From the NCBI GenBank assembly GCA_000507305.1, contig DF239223.1, forward strand, positions 202,606-266,605: DNA of 64,000 nucleotides, written 5' to 3'. The notes under the pieces were generated by a model, which saw nothing but the letters and a program-made list of their open reading frames with translations, made no database searches and had not been told where the DNA came from. The translations under genes and the position numbers were made by a program. Below, piece by piece: positions 22,990 through 34,640 of this stretch; the first letter of the stretch is position 1, and each line of letters begins with the position of its first letter. This DNA is from Breviolum minutum Mf 1.05b.01 (Eukaryota > Sar > Dinophyceae > Suessiales > Symbiodiniaceae).

Positions 22990-24419
22990 CACTGCCTTCA
23001 GAGAAAGAGAGCTGCGTTGACAAAGACTTTCGACTGTTGTTGCTATGATGTATTAGTGATGGAAGCTAAGATTATTTCCAGTAGACTCAGTGTTCCAGCA
23101 CGTTATGCCGAAATATGCCGAATGCCCTTTAAGAGCTTAGGATTTCATCAAGTTTTCTGCCACTTCATGCCACTCCACTCAACAACTGCAAACAAGTGAC
23201 TCAGCAAAGTGCTTCTGAGTCCTTAGGATATAACACGAATGGAATATAAAGCATTGTCATGCCATTGTGATCCTTTTGCTTGCATGCTCTTGTGCTGTCC
23301 CAATGTAGTTTCACTAGGAACTAGGACTTGTCTTATGTTTTCATGCGTGATGGCATTACACTTCAATATGCAGTAGTAGCTTGCACCCAATAGACCACGT
23401 CAACAAATAAACAGTGGCCACTTGTAGCCACGTTCATGAAGGCACCAGCAATCGCCCCAGCCATCCCCAGCCCTGTCTAAGCTGATGAAAAATTGCAACC
23501 CGCTCTCTGCATCTCTCTGCGCCCGACACCTTTTTCCATTGCATGTCCATTTTCTCATTGTCACTGCGATGATCGCATCAAGCCTACGCAAACCTCAAGT
23601 CAAAGCGACTGTCTAATGAAGGCAGTGGCAGGCATGGCAGCGATGTGCTGGGAACACGGGGCTGTCGAACCACCATGATTCCAAGCCTTAATCGAAATGC
23701 AGCTGAAGTGCAAAGGATTGTTGCTCCTGCTTGGCAGGGGCTCTCCGCTATGCCGGATTCTGCTTCCTCTCCGCTGCCACCGCTTGTGCCTGACAAGGCA
23801 GGAGGAAGGCGCTCCAACATCATCGTTGATTTCATTTTAGGGGGGGGCTTGCGTGACTTTCGTGCCCACCTGTGTTACTGGCATTTCTTGATGTGTTTAA
23901 TGTAAGCAAATATTTTAGCAAGAGAGGAGAAAAGAGAACAGTGCGCCTACATATCATGTTTGGTGGCAGGTGCATATCATTGGTATCCGCTGCATCTGTT
24001 TCTATTTTGGACCAATATGGACCAATCATGACAGCTGCACGACTGCGTACTACGGGGTGCTAATATTTTGGCTCCTTTACAATCACATATGTGCAATATG
24101 TGCATTTTTAAACAAAAGCCTAATATCTATACGTATCTGTATACTAATATTATCTTTATTGACTTATTGACATATATTTGAATATGTGTACATAGGACTT
24201 CGATATGGCCTTGGGCACGGTGTGCCCAACACCAAAAATAAACGGAACGGCCTGGGCATTTCGGGGCTTTCAGTGCACAAATCCACGAAGTCCTGCCAAC
24301 ACCGCAGGGTTTCACGGCAGCCACCGAGCCATGTCATGCTTGTCTTTCCGGATGTTGTACCAAAAGAATGTACAAAAAGGAAAAATGTATTTCTACTCAG
24401 TTTGGCAGACTAGTATGAT
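22990..24419. other. no gene resolved
   Basis: A GC-rich block at 23600-23840 is open in three frames (plus: IVAPAWQGLSAMPDSASS; minus: Ser/Glu-rich), so no frame could be chosen. The rest is AT-rich with no exon signals. Confidence 0.35.
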
Positions 24420-27400
24420 CTAGAAAAGAACTGCCAGATGCCAGGCGTCTTTTTTGAAGAGCGGCCAAGTCGAAGATGCTTGCTTGTCAAGGATATCGCG
24501 AGCAGCTCGTGCACCACTAACAACAGCTGCATGCACGTTGCCTGCATGAAGTGGCACGATTCTGAATCACATGTAGCACATATAGTAGCCCACAATTGAG
24601 GAATCAATTTCTAAAGTTTGAGGGAGTACATTCATCCGTCTTAGCCTATCATCACAAAATGATTTTTTTTGTGTTTGCAGACTTTGAATGCGTTGCGGCT
24701 AAGTTGCCATAGAGGAGTCTGCAAGCGCCTTCGCCTGCAAAGAGGAGTCGTCCCTGGCCAATACTTGCAGCTACCGCATCAAAGTCCTCTCAGCTGCCAG
24801 TTGGTTGGAGAGGTCATGTGAAATATGCGCATCAAGTGACATCCATCCCTTCCTAGGGTTCACATACCATTGCAAACCACAAACCCTTTAACCGTTGCAT
24901 GCTCCCAAGCAATATATTATATATTCAAAGATTTGTTTATATGACAAACATACCTTGATACACTTACACGTGTATACAGTATAAATATGTATATATTATA
25001 TAGTCATTTAATATCAATCTGCATCAAAGGGATAAATATATACATATCAATACATATCATCATTCATAGTCAATATCTATGAACATCATAGATTGCGGCA
25101 ACTTTCCGTCAAACCACCCAGCAAACAATTACCGAATACATCCGAATATGTACTCTTCGACTAAGATGTGTTGGTATCTTCATGACCGGTGCTCCTTGAC
25201 AGAGGAGTTGACTTGAGCATAACTCCAAGCGCCACGGATGTAAGGGTTGCTTGCCCACTTGGTGATTCCAACATCAAGGATATTGCCTTGACCCACCAAT
25301 GGTGTCAGCTCTTTGTTCACCACTCCTCAGCGGACACAAAAACAATCACTAATATGGGTGTTGAACCAAAAATAGGGGTATGTTTCCCCCAAAATGGATG
25401 GTGAATATAATGGAAAACCCTCATAAAAATGGATGATTTGGGGGTACCCCTATTTTTGGAAACACCCATATGACCCATATGTTACAACCCTTTGTCTCTT
25501 GCAAAACTTTTTTTTTGTAATTATCAAATGTGTGGAACAGACTGTTTTGGGATGAAGGTAAATACATGCTGCCTTGCAGTTTGTGCATCTAATGATGTCC
25601 CACCAGAATGATTTTCTGGGAACAAATTTTCAACTACAAAGCCCCTGCAAAACACCATCCAGTATAAATGTAACCAATGGCAAAAGGATGACGGATGGAA
25701 CCTCGGGATTGCCTTCAGATTTACGTTGCTTCAAACTACACTGGCTGCCTGGCCAAGTTCTGAAGAGCTTCGCTTCAGTTCATCTGAGTCCAATCCTTCA
25801 GCGTCAATTGCCTCGCTGCCGCCCAAAAAGCATTCCTCAGCAAATTGGTCATTGCAAACAACGACCCACCACCCCACCAGCATTGGTCATAGTCATTGCA
25901 TAAACATTCCATCCAAGAAGAGAAGTTTAGTATGTTTAGTGTCAAGGTTCTTATTCTCAATCAGCTTCCACTTCCACCATTCTCAACTTGTTTGCACCTT
26001 GCGTGCAGCCACCAATCTGCCGAGCTTCCAGCACAGACCCCCGGCCTTCAGCAAGGCCACGGATACAGTAGGATAAAGTACCATTGCCCAAGAATCCAAC
26101 GGAGTATGCGTCCGACAACGGAGCAGCTTCATGGGCTAACTTGACCAACCTTATGCCAGTGGAGTTTGAAACGTCGTTGGGCCAATTACCATCAATTTCT
26201 TGGATTCTGGAGCCAATGGACTCACTGGAAATCATTTCGAGCACGTCAACAAGGCATGACTGTGAGAGCTCTTGCTGAAAAACCGAGCAACACTTTAGCA
26301 ACGTTGCCCATTCCCAGGCGGTGAATTGCCTTTGTCTTCCATGCTGGCAGAGGTGGCTCAAAAGCAATGTTTTCCTTAGCAGTTTTCAGTTCCTGAAAGC
26401 CAAAAACCTAACCTGTTCCACCAGATCTCTGCCAAACCTTCTTGGATTTGCCGAACCCAATTTCATATAATTCCATATAATCATCTGTTACATTGTCATA
26501 TGTTATACGGTAATTGCATTTCATCCATGCCTTCAATCCTTCAAGAACTTCGCGCCAAGTCTCAGCCTGCAAAGCTCCAATCGATGCAGTCACAATCAGA
26601 GCACTGCCTCGAAAAAAAGCGGACAAAATCAGAAACTTTTGACTGTATATCATGTGACGATGTGTTACATTTAAATATATATGATGCATTTTGAATCAAT
26701 GACTTTTAATCCATACTATGGCTTGGTGTGCTATAATATATAGATATATATCCCCTTTGATTTTGCATGGTTTTGAACGGCTTATCCATCCCAAGTGGTG
26801 CGGGATCTTGTTTATGAACCGTATATTTGTCATTCGTTGCGTCAAGATTGCCCAGCTTTGCCCAAATTGAAGCAAATGCCAACTCAAATCTGAGCAGCTC
26901 AGCATGTCCCACTGATTTGCATAGATCTAGGTGTCATGGCTAGATTTCTAGACATGCCAGCTTGCCCCTGCAGTCCTTCAAAACGTTCGCCACTCTTGAC
27001 AGTTGCAACCACGCCCTCTGTGGAGTAATCCACTCCTCAAACAACCCAAAGGATCCCCACCCTGTCCTACAAATTAGTATAAATTAGTAAACTTGATTGG
27101 CACAATACGTTTTCTTTCGAACATGTACTGCAAGAAGTGGCATGAAGTAGAATGTACAGTCCCTACAATCTTGTAGAATCATGTAGAATCAACATAGATC
27201 AAGCAGAATGTTGGAACATGCTCCAAAGCTGTACATTTCACAACAGAACGTCTGATGTTCGTCCGTGACGAGCTGTTACTGGACGAGATTCGGGCCACTG
27301 GCAGAGAGGTCCTGAGGTCAAGGCCATCTGCCAAACGGCGCACCAGGGCAGAGTAGCCACCTTGACCATTGGGGCTAATAAGTCTGTGGGTTGATATGTG

Positions 27401-29391
27401 CTGACAAGTCATGCTGACTATTTTTGCCAAACATTCGCACTCTGCCTCACCTTTTACGAAGCCATCACCATGCTTTTCCCATCCATCAGAACGGTCCGGA
27501 TAAAAGTCCGTATAGTCATCCACAAATTCAGCCTGAGCACCTCAGGAATTCTTTGTGAAATGTTCCGTAAAATCAATTTTTGGAAACAATGATCACCAAA
27601 TGTGCAGAAGGGATGCTGAGCTGACTCATGCTGGAACCAGAGTCCTGACACCATGTGAAAGCTGTGAAAGCTATGGAAGCTTTCCAAAAAACGCCTCCAA
27701 ACATCAGGGCATTAGAATTGTGCCAGTCGAGGTGTGGAACTCAGTCCTGTTCATAGGAGACTTTCTGGTGCCAGGCCAGCAAGGCTTTGCCTCTGTTTAG
27801 ATCACCAAACACGGTGGCAGGAGTGTGGCTTCTTCATGCCCATTGACAAGTATGCAACATGTAGCAATACATTATATGAATATATATATGATACCATTGG
27901 CAAAGTTTCCCCGTTCACATGGGTAATTTGACTGTAGAAATCTGTAGAAATGTAAGAACCATTTGCATGCATGCATCGTCCATGCTTGTGAAAGACCTCC
28001 AGTGTGTACCAATTTTTGTGGACCCTCCTCAACGCAACATCTTGGGCCATGCAGCTGGCGTCGGAGTAGTTCACCTTCTCCAAAGCTTCATCCCAGACTT
28101 GGGCGACTGACAAATTAGCACTGCACCCACCCTGCAGCTGCAGGTGAGTACAATTATTGCATTTAGGGCACAGCAAAACTCAGCAACTCCGAGTAAAAAG
28201 CATCCAAAAAAAATAGCTACACCAAGAGATTTTCCAGATCCTGCAGCTGGCCGGCTTGGACCCTCATGCCTCGGCGCGAGCTTCTGCAGCTGCCACAGCT
28301 GTTTCAAAGAGGTCAAAGGACAGATCCCGCTGGGCCGCGCTCAACGGCGAAGCATGTTGGAACAAACGTAGCCGTGGTCGGCTTCCCTCGTAGTCATCGT
28401 CACCGCCAACGCGCACCTCAGTGAGGAAAGCTGGACATAGCCGGCGCATGCCAGTCTTGCTGAGTCTTGCAGCCAGGACAACTTGAAACTAAGTTGCTGA
28501 CCTGCGAAATGTTGTACATGCGCAGGAGTAAGGAGACCGGCACATTGTCTATACCACCGTGCACCTCAGAAACCGTGGGGTCAAACGGTTTCTTTGTCAC
28601 TTGAAAGGCTCAGAATCCCAAGACCAATGTCGATGCCAAGGAGCCCAATGAGCACCTTCCTCGACTTGCGCAAATGGACTGCCTTGTGGAAAGGTGTGAG
28701 TTCGACCGCCCACTCGGTTTAAAGCTTCCAGGATTGTAACATTGCAACCTGCAGCTGCGACTTTGGATACACGGAACCCAACCCATCTGAAATCAGAAAC
28801 GCATCCCGCCGCATTCTGCCCTATGAGTCATACCAAAGAAAAAAAACATCTCTAAAAAATCCACGAACAAAATCCAACCCCTGTCAACGGGTGACGCGTC
28901 AACTACGCCCTCTATGCTGTGCATAAATGACACACATCCCCCGTCAAGACACCGTGGTGTCGCAAGGAGACTGCGGCAACCAGGCCAGAAATGCCAGAAC
29001 CCACAATGAGCACACGGCCCTCCTGGATAGCTTCGCAGGGTGCTTCCAAATGTTGAGATGGGCAAGCGCTACCAATGCAACAAAAAAACAGGATGCACCA
29101 TGTTGACACTCTGCTGCTTGGATCCTCAATGATTCATGTATATTCATATCCGTACCAACTAAATCAAGGCGTGATCAAATTCTTGCAGCTTTTGAAGTTG
29201 CATCATCCGGAATTGTTCAGAAGTATGGCATGTCATTTGCCAATGTGTCCATCCTGTTTCCAGGGTGTTCCCCTAACAAAATGTGGAGTGAATGCTGGGG
29301 ACCAGCCAAATGTCAAGTCCTTGCAAGGAGCCACAGTGGCAGCCCTTGCTGCCAGCACAGCTGCTAAAAAGAACAAGGAGCGGGTAATCAT
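24420..29391 (-). CDS. secreted flavin-containing amine oxidase, about 16 exons
   Basis: Flavin amine oxidases (MAO, polyamine oxidase, LSD1) oxidise amines using FAD. Exon 29391-29278 starts with ATG and a signal peptide (MITRSLFFLAAVLAARA). Then come 29022-28953 (FAD dinucleotide motif VLIVGSGISGLVAAVSLR), 28748-28645 (VTILEALNRVGGRT, EEGAHW), 28564-28502, 28416-28270, 28131 to about 27997, about 27784-27747, 27532-27451, 27360-27280 (GGYSALVRRLADGL), 27035-26976, 26607-26567 (ALIVTASIGALQ), 26392-26284 (IAFEPPLPAWKTKAIHRLG), 25286-25195 (WASNPYIRGAWSYAQV), 24786-24708 (GRLLFAGEGACRLLYG) and 24541-24420 (NVHAAVVSGARAARDIL, stop). Phases agree except around 27997/27784. One or more exons between 26284 and 25286 were not found. 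Several introns start with GC or GA. Substrate is unknown. Confidence 0.85.
25353..25470. mobile_element. hairpin repeat (MITE-like), copy 2, inside an amine oxidase intron
   Basis: Begins atatgggtgtt and ends aacacccatat, so its ends are inverted repeats of about 11 bases. Internally it shares aaaatggatggt, tggaaaaccct and ggggtaccnctatttttgga with copy 1 at 21533-21635. It lies in the intron just upstream of the oxidase exon 25286-25195. Confidence 0.72.
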
Positions 29392-30059
29392 GGCACTGCT
29401 GCACTGCTTGGGAGGAAAGCTAGGGATTTTTTTGAAAAAACGCAGTTGCGTTGACCTGCTTCTTTCACGTCCCATTGATTTTTTTTGTGACACCTATTTG
29501 ACAGCAAGGTATCCAACATCAGACTGCTTTGCTGTGTTTGATCCCTCAGAGCTACCGGCTAAGGCCGGGCTTGGCCATATCAGGCTGTTTCTGCTGAGCC
29601 ATCACAAGTTGAGGTACATGCTCCAATTGCCCTGGTTGTTTCATAGATATACTGATATACTATCAAGAACTACTATCCTAGAGAAGACTTTTTGAAAAAA
29701 TATACTGTATATATTGCGGTACCCTCCCTGAAACAAACACAGCACCTGATCAGTTGGGTATGCCATGGAGGCTGTTGTGACCGCCAAGCTTCGAAGTCCA
29801 GGACCTCCTAGGACCAACAATGGTGCACACCTCAATCAACCAGAAACAACGGCTGTTGAACAACGGATGGATATACCATTGCATAAGGATATCTATGGAT
29901 AATACGATATATATATAATATATATATATATATGTATATGTATGATGTGAAATGGGTACATACCGTGATATCAAGGACACAAGCAAGATGTGTCATGCTT
30001 GTTTTTGCTGACGCCATCAATAACGGTCCCGCTGTTTAAGGTGTTTTTCATCATCAGGT
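29392..30059. other. probable intergenic region upstream of the amine oxidase
   Basis: AT-rich with TATA runs around 29900-29935. It should hold the oxidase 5' leader and promoter. The plus strand has a 206-codon frame (29075-29695) that overlaps the oxidase signal-peptide exon in antisense and is taken as a shadow. No promoter motif was identified. Confidence 0.4.
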
Positions 30060-30215
30060 TGATGCTACGCAATGGGTGGGTTTGGGGTTGGGGTTGGGGT
30101 GGGATTGGGGATGTTAACGTTCCTTGAACTTTCCACATGGTTGATGCTACGCAATGGGTGGGTTTGGGGTTGGGGTGGGATTGGGGATGTTAACGTTCCT
30201 TCAACTTTACACATG
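30060..30215. repeat. tandem duplication, unit about 83 bases, two copies
   Basis: The block gatgctacgcaatgggtggg ... atgttaacgttcctt occurs from about 30061 and again from about 30143, each with a G-rich run (gtttggggttgggg). The copies differ by a ttgggg unit and a few substitutions, so the duplication is fairly recent. No coding role is evident. Confidence 0.85.
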
Positions 30216-30536
30216 CTTTTGGAAAGAACTCATCACGAAGATAGGATTCTTGCTGCGTTGGTCGAATTGTGCAAAAGACACAACTGCAAGTCTGCAAGTA
30301 AAAAGAAAAGAAAAACAAAAAAACACTTGGCGCTGGGGGTTGGGAACTGGAATGCCCAAACACAATGTAAACACCAATGTAAACACCACAAAATCAGTTG
30401 AAAGTATGGTTAAAAAATCACACCATTTTGATATGTACCACAAGGAGGAAGCCAAAAAAAAACCTTTTTCAAGGGTTCACAAAATGAAGACAATGCCATG
30501 CAAAAAAATGCATTGAATCCACGGGGCCGGCGTTAC

Positions 30537-30667
30537 CTTCAAGGTAGGAACTTCCTTTCTCAGCTAGGCACATCTCTTCACCATGATTGAGACCATAGTG
30601 TACAGGCTCGCGGAGGTGATCAGAGTCAAACCTTCCAAAAAAGCTTCCACTTTGACAACTTGCAACC
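30537..30667 (-). CDS. candidate internal exon
   Basis: Between a GTTTAG acceptor and a GTAACG donor the minus strand encodes FFGRFDSDHLREPVHYGLNH, then GEEMCLAEKGSSYLE. Composition is protein-like and the other frames are broken. I do not recognise the family. It may share a gene with 31140-31211. Confidence 0.42.
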
Positions 30668-31139
30668 CTAAACAATGAACTCATATGACTCATATCATCT
30701 TGATTCATTTTACTTATATGTGATTCTATATGTAATTATTACATCTCAACTTCACATTCCACATTTTGCCTGCAGCTAAAAATATATCTTCCCCCATGCG
30801 CTCATCTTTAAAATGGTTTCCCTTATTGCACTTATGCTGCACTATTCCTGGACCGAAATTGCAACCAAGCAGCAGGCAGTGCTGCAGAAGTTGCTGCCCC
30901 GCCCGCAGCTGCAAACGCGGCCAACCGAGATCTGGGAGATTAAAGAAAGACTGCTCCTGCCGTGAAAGTGCTCGCGTCTTGCAAGAAGCCGTTTTATAAA
31001 ACTATACTGCTGAAACATTAATTTGCTTGAAGGCAACATATCCATAACATAACAACATAACAACCATCAAGCGCAAGTGTTTCACCATCGTTGTTTCATC
31101 CAACAGTTTGGACATTCTCGGAAATAAAATCCCGTGCAC

Positions 31140-31211
31140 CTGAAGGCCATAGCCAGCCTTCTCAGGCTCAGAGCGAAATGCCAATGAGCCGTCGGCATTC
31201 CTTGACGAGTT
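31140..31211 (-). CDS. candidate internal exon
   Basis: A 24-codon exon between CGTACAG and CTTCAG/GTGCAC, phase 0 at both ends, encoding NSSRNADGSLAFRSEPEKAG and ending YGLQ. Good splice signals. The family is unknown. Confidence 0.38.
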
Positions 31212-31219
31212 CTGTACGC

Positions 31220-32050
31220 ACAGGTGGATGGGATATAAACGGATCATACATGGTAGTTTAAGTGTGTCTCTAAGGAAAATGGTGGTAGGGGCGTGGCTGA
31301 ATGTGTTAGTGATGCAATTCCCTATAATTTTCCATTTCAATTGGTGACTTTTCAACCTTGCTTCACAAACATGTGTGGCTTGCAAGTTTACACACGTTTA
31401 CAGCCTAAACTCTTTGTATCGTCAGCCAAGCAGCTGCACTTCAAAGTATTTGGTATGTGCAACCTTGGGACGTGGACTCTTTGAGAGCAAGGTGCTCTGA
31501 TGAATACTGTTGATGGAAGAAATCCTGCACCTGTTGATATTAGGTGCAGGCTCACTACTTCAAACTTGCAGGCTTGATGTAACTAACTTTGGCTCAAATA
31601 ATCTGCGATGAATCAAACCTGTTCACTCGGCTCACATGCCATGTGCCGCCAAGAAAAACGTCATGCGTGTGAAGATGCACTGCCAGGATTTCTGGCCACT
31701 CCTTGGAGACAGCAGGCATGGAGACAAGGAAAACAACACGTAGCCTCAAAGGTTGAAGATATTGTGCGTGTGTCTTTGTGGTGTTATTGTGGTAAAAAAT
31801 GGATACAGTATATATGGCTACATGTTGAAGAGCTGCTGCAGCTATCCAGCTATTTCAGCTATTTCGTTCATTGGCTGCCGGATTGGTTCTGCTTCGACTT
31901 TAACCACGGCCTGCCATCCTAAAACGAAGATCCAGGCCACGAATCAAGGACGAAAGTCTACAGATTACCTGGGTTGATTAATCGGTTGATTACCCATCAA
32001 CCCTGGGTTGATTCTACAACATCAATACTCATCCATTCTACAGATTATGG
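31220..32050. other. no gene resolved
   Basis: No segment with paired splice signals and coding-like composition was found. The plus strand has a 104-codon frame at 31608-31922 that I judged weak. Confidence 0.3.
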
Positions 32051-32290
32051 TTATCCAATGTTACTACCGTGTTTCTCCAAAGACTGCCCCACTAGGTCTG
32101 AATTGTGCCCAGAATCGCCAGTAGGTTGAACCACCCCAACTAAGTTGTTTGCAGAGATCCGTGTGACCCATTCCACCTGGGGTGCTGATGGTGCTGACGG
32201 CGGCTTGTGTTGATTCCAAATGAAGGCACAAAATGCCAAGCCACTGAACCCTGAAGAGGCTGAACATCCATGTTGAAATTCAGAGCTCCT
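32051..32290 (-). CDS. candidate exon
   Basis: The minus strand reads VEWVTRISANNLVGVVQPTG, then DSGHNSDLVGQSLEKHG, with a Pro/Ser-rich start. Two frames are open over most of it, so the frame is uncertain. Confidence 0.3.
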   Translation of the reverse strand, partial: RSSEFQHGCSASSGFSGLAFCAFIWNQHKPPSAPSAPQVEWVTRISANNLVGVVQPTGDSGHNSDLVGQSLEKHGSNIG

Positions 32291-33251
32291 GCGCTCTAAA
32301 AGCAAATCATGATAAACCCGGAAACCGTGCCAATCTCTTCAACATGGAAACCGTGACTTCTTGGGTGAGGTCTAATGTCAAACCTGCTTCACTGGGGCCA
32401 TGTACCAGAAATATATGGTTTGGTGATGTGAAGTGCCTCATCGAAAGAATTGATTTGATCGGCTTGTCTATATTATAACATATTATAAACTTCAATTGTT
32501 CAACCTGTGGGAAAAGGAAACCATTCCAACCCGACTCACAAACATAAGTACTATTATCATACTTCCAATTCTAATTCTAATCATATTCGAATGTGAGCTC
32601 GAAGAATTTGCAGGTTGTGTGTCAGACAGAAACTGTGATTATATAAGTATTCAGAAGAGGTTGGAGGAGCGTATACAGTGTACAGTGTGGAGATATACAA
32701 CAGTGCTGACATACTTATATTTGGGAACTGCAAACTGGACCAGAAAAACTACGGTCTGGGCATTCATCACAGTCCCCTCCTATGAGGGCTGCTGGTCGCA
32801 TTCTGCGCTTTGTAGTGATGTACCTCGCCAGTCTTTTCTCAAATCATCGACACGTCAAGGGCAAGGGACTTAAAGCCATCATGAGACTGAGTAAGACATG
32901 CACATCTGCAACAAATGAAGGAGCCATGCAAAGTCAGAATTTTTCTATAGACTATTCCAAACAAATTTCTATCAATTTCTATCAATTTCTCATCTTTTGC
33001 ACGAACATCCGACTTGGACCACTGCCCCATCCAGAATTCCAAAATGCCCACAGCATCCCTGCAGTTTGAGAGACAGGTCGAATCCACTGGAGTGTGGCAC
33101 ATCCTTGGGTTTCGGAAACTTCTGCAGCAAGTTTCCTGTGGGTTTTAAACCCTACGCTGCCAAGGCACTTTTCGAAAGGCCCAACACTTGGGGAACAAGA
33201 TGTGATGCTCCACCATTGCCCTGAATTCAGAAAAATATCATAACTATCATA

Positions 33252-33775
33252 TCAGCACTCCAGCGGAAAATCAGTGTCCACCCACTTGAGTTGAAGACTT
33301 CCAACTGATCCTTCCAAATCCAGCCTTTCATGCTCCTCTAGCAAAGGAATGCCATAGCCCTTCGGCAGCAAATATCTTCCAGCCAACTGGGTTAGCCAAA
33401 ATTAATGCAAAAGGTGGACAAAAACGCACGTTTCCGTAAAACTCACCAGTTAGAGAAAGAATACTGCAAGCATATCTTGAACTCGACAAGTTTATGCTGG
33501 AATACCCACCTTGCATGGCTTGTTGGTATTGCACATGTCAATTCTTCAAGTGACAGGTAAGCTGTGGTCGTGTGCTCTGAACACATTAAAAATTGAAAAT
33601 CGATCATCATAATTTGGTGTAAGAATCTTACCAGGCTGAGTGTGTTTTCCTGTTCTTCCAAGAGTCTTTGTCGTGAGATGCAAGCATTCGGAATGAACTT
33701 TCTTGCAGATTCAAGCGTTCTATCTCTGCCTTGCTGTAGGTCCTTCCCTTGGCATCTCGACAGAAGTTTTGCAGC
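33252..33775 (-). CDS. gene end, three exon-like segments
   Basis: About 33775-33625 encodes FCRDAKGRTYSKAEIERLNL, then ASHDKDSWKNRKTHSA, and closes at GTAAGA. About 33509-33441 encodes WVFQHKLVEFKICLQYSFSN and closes at GTGAGT. The last segment from about 33394 encodes LAGRYLLPKGYGIPLLEEHE and ends FPLEC at a TGA (33252). Each has good composition, and the first junction agrees in phase. The second does not, so an exon border is wrong or missing. No family is recognised. Confidence 0.45.
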
Positions 33776-34351
33776 AAACACATGCATCTATGAGTCTATG
33801 ATTGAAAAGGCACATAAACTCACATAACAACGAAAAGAGAAGAATTGCTTTTACAGTCATGGATGTTGTAAACATTTTATGAAAAATACATAGGGGCTTG
33901 TAAGAGCAAAAAGCATAAGCCTAATGCATATATCATATATATACGTACATATACACATCACATAGGCCTTACCCGCTATCATTTGTGCATACATCACAAT
34001 CTATCAAAATGAATCAAAATACAATCAGAATGTTTTGGAGGAGTCGTTGAAAGTTCGTTCCCACACATATGGTGCATTACGGCGCTATCTCCAACCAAGG
34101 GGCCGATTGTAGAGAAACCTGGTTAGGCTTGTTGGGATAAGCATAGACATTGATATGATGCACCAAGCTTACCTCACAACATCGAAAATATCGCTTCAGC
34201 TGCTCACAATTTCAATCTGATTGCCTCTGTTTGCCCACAGTGACCTAAAAGATCCGAAAAGCTAAAAACTCCAGTTACGCAATGTTATGCAATCGGAATC
34301 AGTCACATGCAACGGAACAACAATAACTCACGCAAAATCAGCACACAAAAC

Positions 34352-34640
34352 CTGGCTTTTGCAAGCTGCCTTTGTCTCATGCCCTTCACAGGCCGATGGC
34401 ACTTCATCGATCACTGGATCCCAGCCCACTATAGACATTGTTTCTGGATCCTTGAACAAACACAGGCCATCTTGTGAATTCCATACCAGCCATAAGTTAC
34501 ACAAGCAAAGTTGCCGTGTCATCTCTCAACAAATAACGGTTGTCACATCTGTGCCGTCCCTTCTCAGATTCAACTTGCCCCCTGGACCAATCACCAAAAA
34601 GCGATGGAAATCCCGGCGTCCTCAACCAATGGAGACATAT
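34352..34640 (-). CDS. candidate exons of an unidentified gene
   Basis: The segment from about 34505 to 34352 encodes LWLVWNSQDGLCLFKDPETM and later DPVIDEVPSACEGHETKAAC before a CCAG/GTTTTG donor. Upstream, about 34620-34530 can read PSLFGDWSRGQVESEKGRHR. The overlapping plus-strand frame of 210 codons is judged antisense. The family is not recognised. Confidence 0.42.

Noticed and set aside
23584-23905. GC-rich block open in three frames on both strands
   Set aside because: Frame and strand could not be chosen, and no paired splice sites stood out.
26700-26912. Minus-strand run ELLRFELAFASIWAKLGNLD
   Set aside because: Looks coding by itself, but the amine oxidase exons on either side (27035-26976 and 26607-26567) join directly in phase and restore the family sequence, so it falls in an intron.
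29075-29695. 206-codon plus-strand ORF
   Set aside because: It overlaps in antisense the amine oxidase signal-peptide exon and the exon carrying the FAD motif, which fit the family precisely; the plus reading has no recognisable features.
31578-31600. Spliced-leader-like string tttggctcaa
   Set aside because: Only 10 bases match the 3' end of the dinoflagellate spliced leader, it lies on the plus strand with no gene downstream, and such a match can arise by chance.
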